From Gammaproteobacteria bacterium (GTDB lineage: Bacteria > Pseudomonadota > Gammaproteobacteria > Arenicellales > Arenicellaceae): a stretch of DNA of 37,307 nt. Position numbers and translations under genes: made by a program. The notes beneath the pieces are model-generated. The model made no database searches. It was not told the origin of the DNA and saw nothing but the letters and a program-made list of their open reading frames with translations. Below are positions 35,105-37,307 of the stretch, in pieces (the first letter of the stretch is position 1; every line of letters begins with the position of its first letter). The stretch covers positions 6,842 to 44,148 of the forward strand of contig JAKVBA010000011.1 of NCBI GenBank assembly GCA_022447525.1, given 5' to 3'.

Positions 35105-35705
35105 TTGGGTCTATAAACGGCCAGTTCAACGGTTTTTTTATGTGTTTTAGTTGGTTTTTAGTAAATAAAAACACACCTTGATAAGGGCGCTAATGTACCC
35201 GTTTTAGGGTGGAACCACAATTAATGATGACTAGGTTTTAAACTCGTTAACCACAATACCGAAACTATCGCGACAAATTAACTAACAATTGAGTCAATGC
35301 TTGGGCATATATTGCGTTTGCTTGTTGTTTTAACGTCCTCAGAACGCGATAAGATTGCAGGTGGAGCGCACAACGAGATCAGAGCGACTACTTTTTGAGG
35401 ACTTGAGTTTCTAACCATCGAACGTGGCAGAACTCAAATCCAATTTTGCGCCATATCGACTATCAAAATTAGGGCACACAACTCAAGCAAAACCGGACCA
35501 ACTTGACATTCCAGAGTATATAAAACCTATTAAGGAACGCACAAAGAATATGCTCGAGTGTTGACAATTAAAGTCAGATTATATGATAACCAAGAGGCTT
35601 AAATATGCGACTTATCTTGGGGTATATGAGCTGTTTTTAAATACCAAATTAGATATACCAACACAGATCAATAGGACAAGGGGGATTGGTTGCGAGTCGA
35701 TTTTA
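35105..35705. other. 600-bp intergenic region without a recognised gene
   Basis: The metG leader must lie at its left end. On the plus strand a short frame, GTG 35424 to TGA 35564 (46 codons), reads like a sensible peptide (ELKSNFAPYRLSKLGHTTQA, then a PEYIKPIKERTKNML helix) but has no ribosome-binding site and no recognised homologue. TTGACA (35561-35566) and TATGAT (35582-35587) with a 15-nt spacer could be a promoter pointing right. The region may hold a decayed gene. No repeat, tRNA or strong hairpin was seen. Confidence 0.5.
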
Positions 35706-36476
35706 TTACTCAGCTTCTTCTCTGAAAAGCTCTTCAAACTTCAAACCGGTATGTTTGGTCATACTCTTGAACGCATAAAAAGCGGCCCCGAGGGTGAAAA
35801 CAGTCGCGGGCAGACCGATCATTAAGTAGCCATAGACAGTGATCGTGCCAAGCTCTGAGTTGAATGCATCGGTGCCTGATTCGCTCACCACGATCCATTT
35901 TGCCAGAAAGTAGTTGGCTACTGCGGAGAATACAAAACTGGCTGCAATAATCCATGTGGCATTGACCAAGGATTGATCAAAGTCAGATTGTGTGCCTTGG
36001 TCTTTGAGAGCGCCTTCAATTTTCTCCGTGTTCATTATAACGGGGTTCATTACGAACGGCCTAACTAACGGCTTTTTAAGTAACGCTGATGCTATGACGA
36101 TGATTCCAATGACACTTGGTACCAACGCCTCTTTGATGGCGATATACTCTTTGGGTAGTTTTAATACACCAATACTCCCCGTCAGTAATATTGAAACAAA
36201 TCCAAGGGCAGGTATAAACGTTATTTTCCCTTTTTTGATAAAGCCCCAAATACCCGCTAATGCGGGAAAAGAGAGAGCCAGCACCAGAGCCCAAGTTGGG
36301 CCTAGCATATCTGCACCACTCATCTTCTTTAAAATTAAAGTCGGAATGATGATAGAAAACACGAGATCTATAAGAAGCTCATTGAAGCTACCCGTTTCGG
36401 CTTGCGAATCTCGACTTGGTGTTTTTATAGCTGGTTCGTTCATCTCTTTAGCGTGGCCAATAGTGCATCGCTGCAT
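35706..36476 (-). CDS. VC0807-family integral membrane protein
   Basis: A 256-residue membrane protein resembling the uncharacterised VC0807 family. It has a hydrophilic N-terminus, then hydrophobic segments: LLIDLVFSIIIPTLIL, WALVLALSFPALAGIWGFI, FIPALGFVSILLTGSIGVL and SVIGIIVIASALL. Two more lie toward the C-terminus (WIIAASFVFSAVANYFL and YLMIGLPATVFTLGAAFYAF). The family marks are the P-T-L-I-L end of the first helix, KEALVPSVIG and PLVRPFVMNP. The start is uncertain: ATG 36476 and ATG 36443 are both open, without a good ribosome-binding site. It stands alone and is divergent from the deoxynucleoside kinase. Function unknown. Confidence 0.85.
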   Translation of the reverse strand: MQRCTIGHAKEMNEPAIKTPSRDSQAETGSFNELLIDLVFSIIIPTLILKKMSGADMLGPTWALVLALSFPALAGIWGFIKKGKITFIPALGFVSILLTGSIGVLKLPKEYIAIKEALVPSVIGIIVIASALLKKPLVRPFVMNPVIMNTEKIEGALKDQGTQSDFDQSLVNATWIIAASFVFSAVANYFLAKWIVVSESGTDAFNSELGTITVYGYLMIGLPATVFTLGAAFYAFKSMTKHTGLKFEELFREEAE

Positions 36477-36759
36477 TTTGTGTATTGGTTTGGATTATAG
36501 ATTAATTGCTCTGCAAAGCCGTGTATAAATCAGGTTTTTTACAGATCTTAGACAGTTAGATGTCTGCTGGTCTTTTTGGTGTATGGGTCAAAGCGTTGGT
36601 TGACCTTTAGCCGATCCCTAGTTGTTACTTGGTATCGTCATATAGAGATTTACGATCAATGTCCAAATTAAGCGCACGGACTTTTATACAGTGTGATAGT
36701 AAGTTCTTAGGTATACTCGGCAATCCCATGGCTTGATCTATAAGGTTAACTAAATTTTC

Positions 36760-37284
36760 ATGACATTAGAGATTCCACTCAACAAGAAGCATATTGTGAT
36801 TGAGGGCCCTATCGGAGTAGGAAAGTCGAGTCTGTGTCGCAAAATTGTTGAGCATTGTGGCGGGTATTTGTATTTAGAAAAGCCTGCTGAAAATCCATTT
36901 TTGGCCAGTTTTTACAAGAGAAAAGAGCAATTTGCGCTAGCTACTCAGCTTTTTTTTCTCATGCAAAGGCTTGAACAACGCGAAGAGCTAAAGTCCCTCG
37001 AGACAACAGGAGTCGTCAATCAGGTTGTTGCCGATTTTATGATCGAAAAAGATCCGCTGTTTGCAGAACTGATCTTATCTGGCGATGAGTTGTCACTCTA
37101 TCGAAAAGTATTTGATCGAGTTTGTGTTCAAAAAACCAAACCAGATTTAGTAGTGTTTTTGCAAGCCCCTGTCGATGTGCTGAAAAAAAGAATCAAAAGG
37201 AAGATGAGAAGAAAAAGACGAAAATCGACTGGGAAGAAGAGAAAGATATTCTCAAAAAATATCTCAGTGAAAAATATCCATTAA
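36760..37284 (+). CDS. Deoxynucleoside kinase, apparently cut short
   Basis: Deoxynucleoside kinases salvage nucleosides using ATP. The P-loop GPIGVGKSS is at residues 16-24, and the fold continues with LYLEKPAENPFL, FALATQLFFLMQRLEQ and PDLVVFLQAPVDVLKKRI, matching the family through about residue 148. The last 25 residues, KMRRKRRKSTGKKRKIFSKN..., are unlike any dNK C-terminus, and the frame is shorter (174 against about 210 residues). In the -1 frame the same bases read as a smooth Lys/Glu-rich protein to the window end. The 3' end of the gene is therefore missing or fused to foreign DNA. In many gammaproteobacteria this gene lies between folK and panB. Confidence 0.8.
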   Translation: MTLEIPLNKKHIVIEGPIGVGKSSLCRKIVEHCGGYLYLEKPAENPFLASFYKRKEQFALATQLFFLMQRLEQREELKSLETTGVVNQVVADFMIEKDPLFAELILSGDELSLYRKVFDRVCVQKTKPDLVVFLQAPVDVLKKRIKRKMRRKRRKSTGKKRKIFSKNISVKNIH

Positions 37285-37307
37285 GTAACAAAAAGATTGA
37301 AAACATT
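37181..37307. other. Anomalous A-rich right edge, possible misjoin
   Basis: From about 37181 the sequence becomes very A-rich on the plus strand. The frame starting at 37182 is open to the last base and reads EKKNQKEDEKKKTKIDWEEE and onward through YLSEKYPLSNKKIENI. This lysine/glutamate-rich, low-complexity style is unlike every other gene here. The change occurs within an A-rich tract inside the kinase, where microhomology could join unrelated DNA. Assembly chimera at a contig end is the simplest reading; a real insertion is possible. Confidence 0.55.

Noticed and set aside
35583-35825. 80-codon plus-strand frame
   Set aside because: Its second half is antisense to the well-supported membrane protein gene, and its first half matches nothing recognised.
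36659-36736. 25-codon frame before the deoxynucleoside kinase
   Set aside because: It has a plausible composition but no ribosome-binding site, and a frame this short is expected by chance.

Overview
The window looks like chromosomal DNA from a free-living, probably marine gammaproteobacterium outside the Enterobacterales. This rests on conserved gene orders (rpsA-ihfB-lapA-lapB; dapB-carA-carB-greA; yhbY/rlmE-ftsH-folP-glmM-tpiA-secG-tRNA-Leu; nth-rnfB-metG) and on moderately AT-rich codon use. No assignment below class level is attempted. The window starts inside rpsA. It ends inside a deoxynucleoside kinase gene whose last ~110 bases do not fit the family, so the right edge may be a contig end with a faulty join. 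No phage, insertion sequence, plasmid function or CRISPR array was seen.

Layout. (1) 1-6135: rpsA (partial), a strong terminator, ihfB with a sigma70-like promoter and long leader, lapA-lapB (control of LPS synthesis), an unrecognised 455-residue protein with a degenerate receiver-like N-terminus, then dapB. pyrF, which often follows lapB, is absent. (2) 6136-11359: a leader with a candidate promoter, a 19-codon peptide and a perfect hairpin terminator, then carA, carB and greA. (3) 11388-12486: an exported, gluzincin-like but catalytically degenerate protein split by a one-base frameshift in a run of six G. (4) 12530-19520: yhbY facing the rlmE-ftsH-folP-glmM-tpiA-secG-tRNA-Leu(GAG) block, closed by a bidirectional terminator. 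(5) 19581-22643: a Gfo/Idh/MocA oxidoreductase where rimP-nusA would be expected, then phoB-phoR on the minus strand. (6) 22915-25697: ttcA with an 18-bp tandem repeat across its stop codon, two divergent MsrA genes (one exported, one cytosolic) and a DUF423 membrane protein. (7) 25805-28294: a NarL-type histidine kinase/response regulator pair and a distant terminator. (8) 28347-35104, minus strand: metG, a soluble RnfB-like ferredoxin, nth, a FIST protein, an ArsS-like radical SAM protein and a family 2 glycosyltransferase with a C-terminal Rossmann-like domain. (9) 35105-37307: a 600-bp gap, a VC0807-type membrane protein and the truncated kinase.

Most of the window is core housekeeping: translation and RNA (rpsA, yhbY, rlmE, ttcA, metG, greA, tRNA-Leu), cell envelope and secretion (lapAB, dapB, glmM, secG, ftsH), and metabolism (carAB, folP, tpiA). 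LapB and FtsH are functionally linked, since LapB directs FtsH to degrade LpxC. No clear multi-gene novel system is visible. The best leads are the carA leader, the 455-residue pseudo-receiver protein, the frameshifted pseudo-peptidase, the ArsS/FIST/glycosyltransferase cluster, the orphan two-component pair beside MsrA, and the anomalous right edge.
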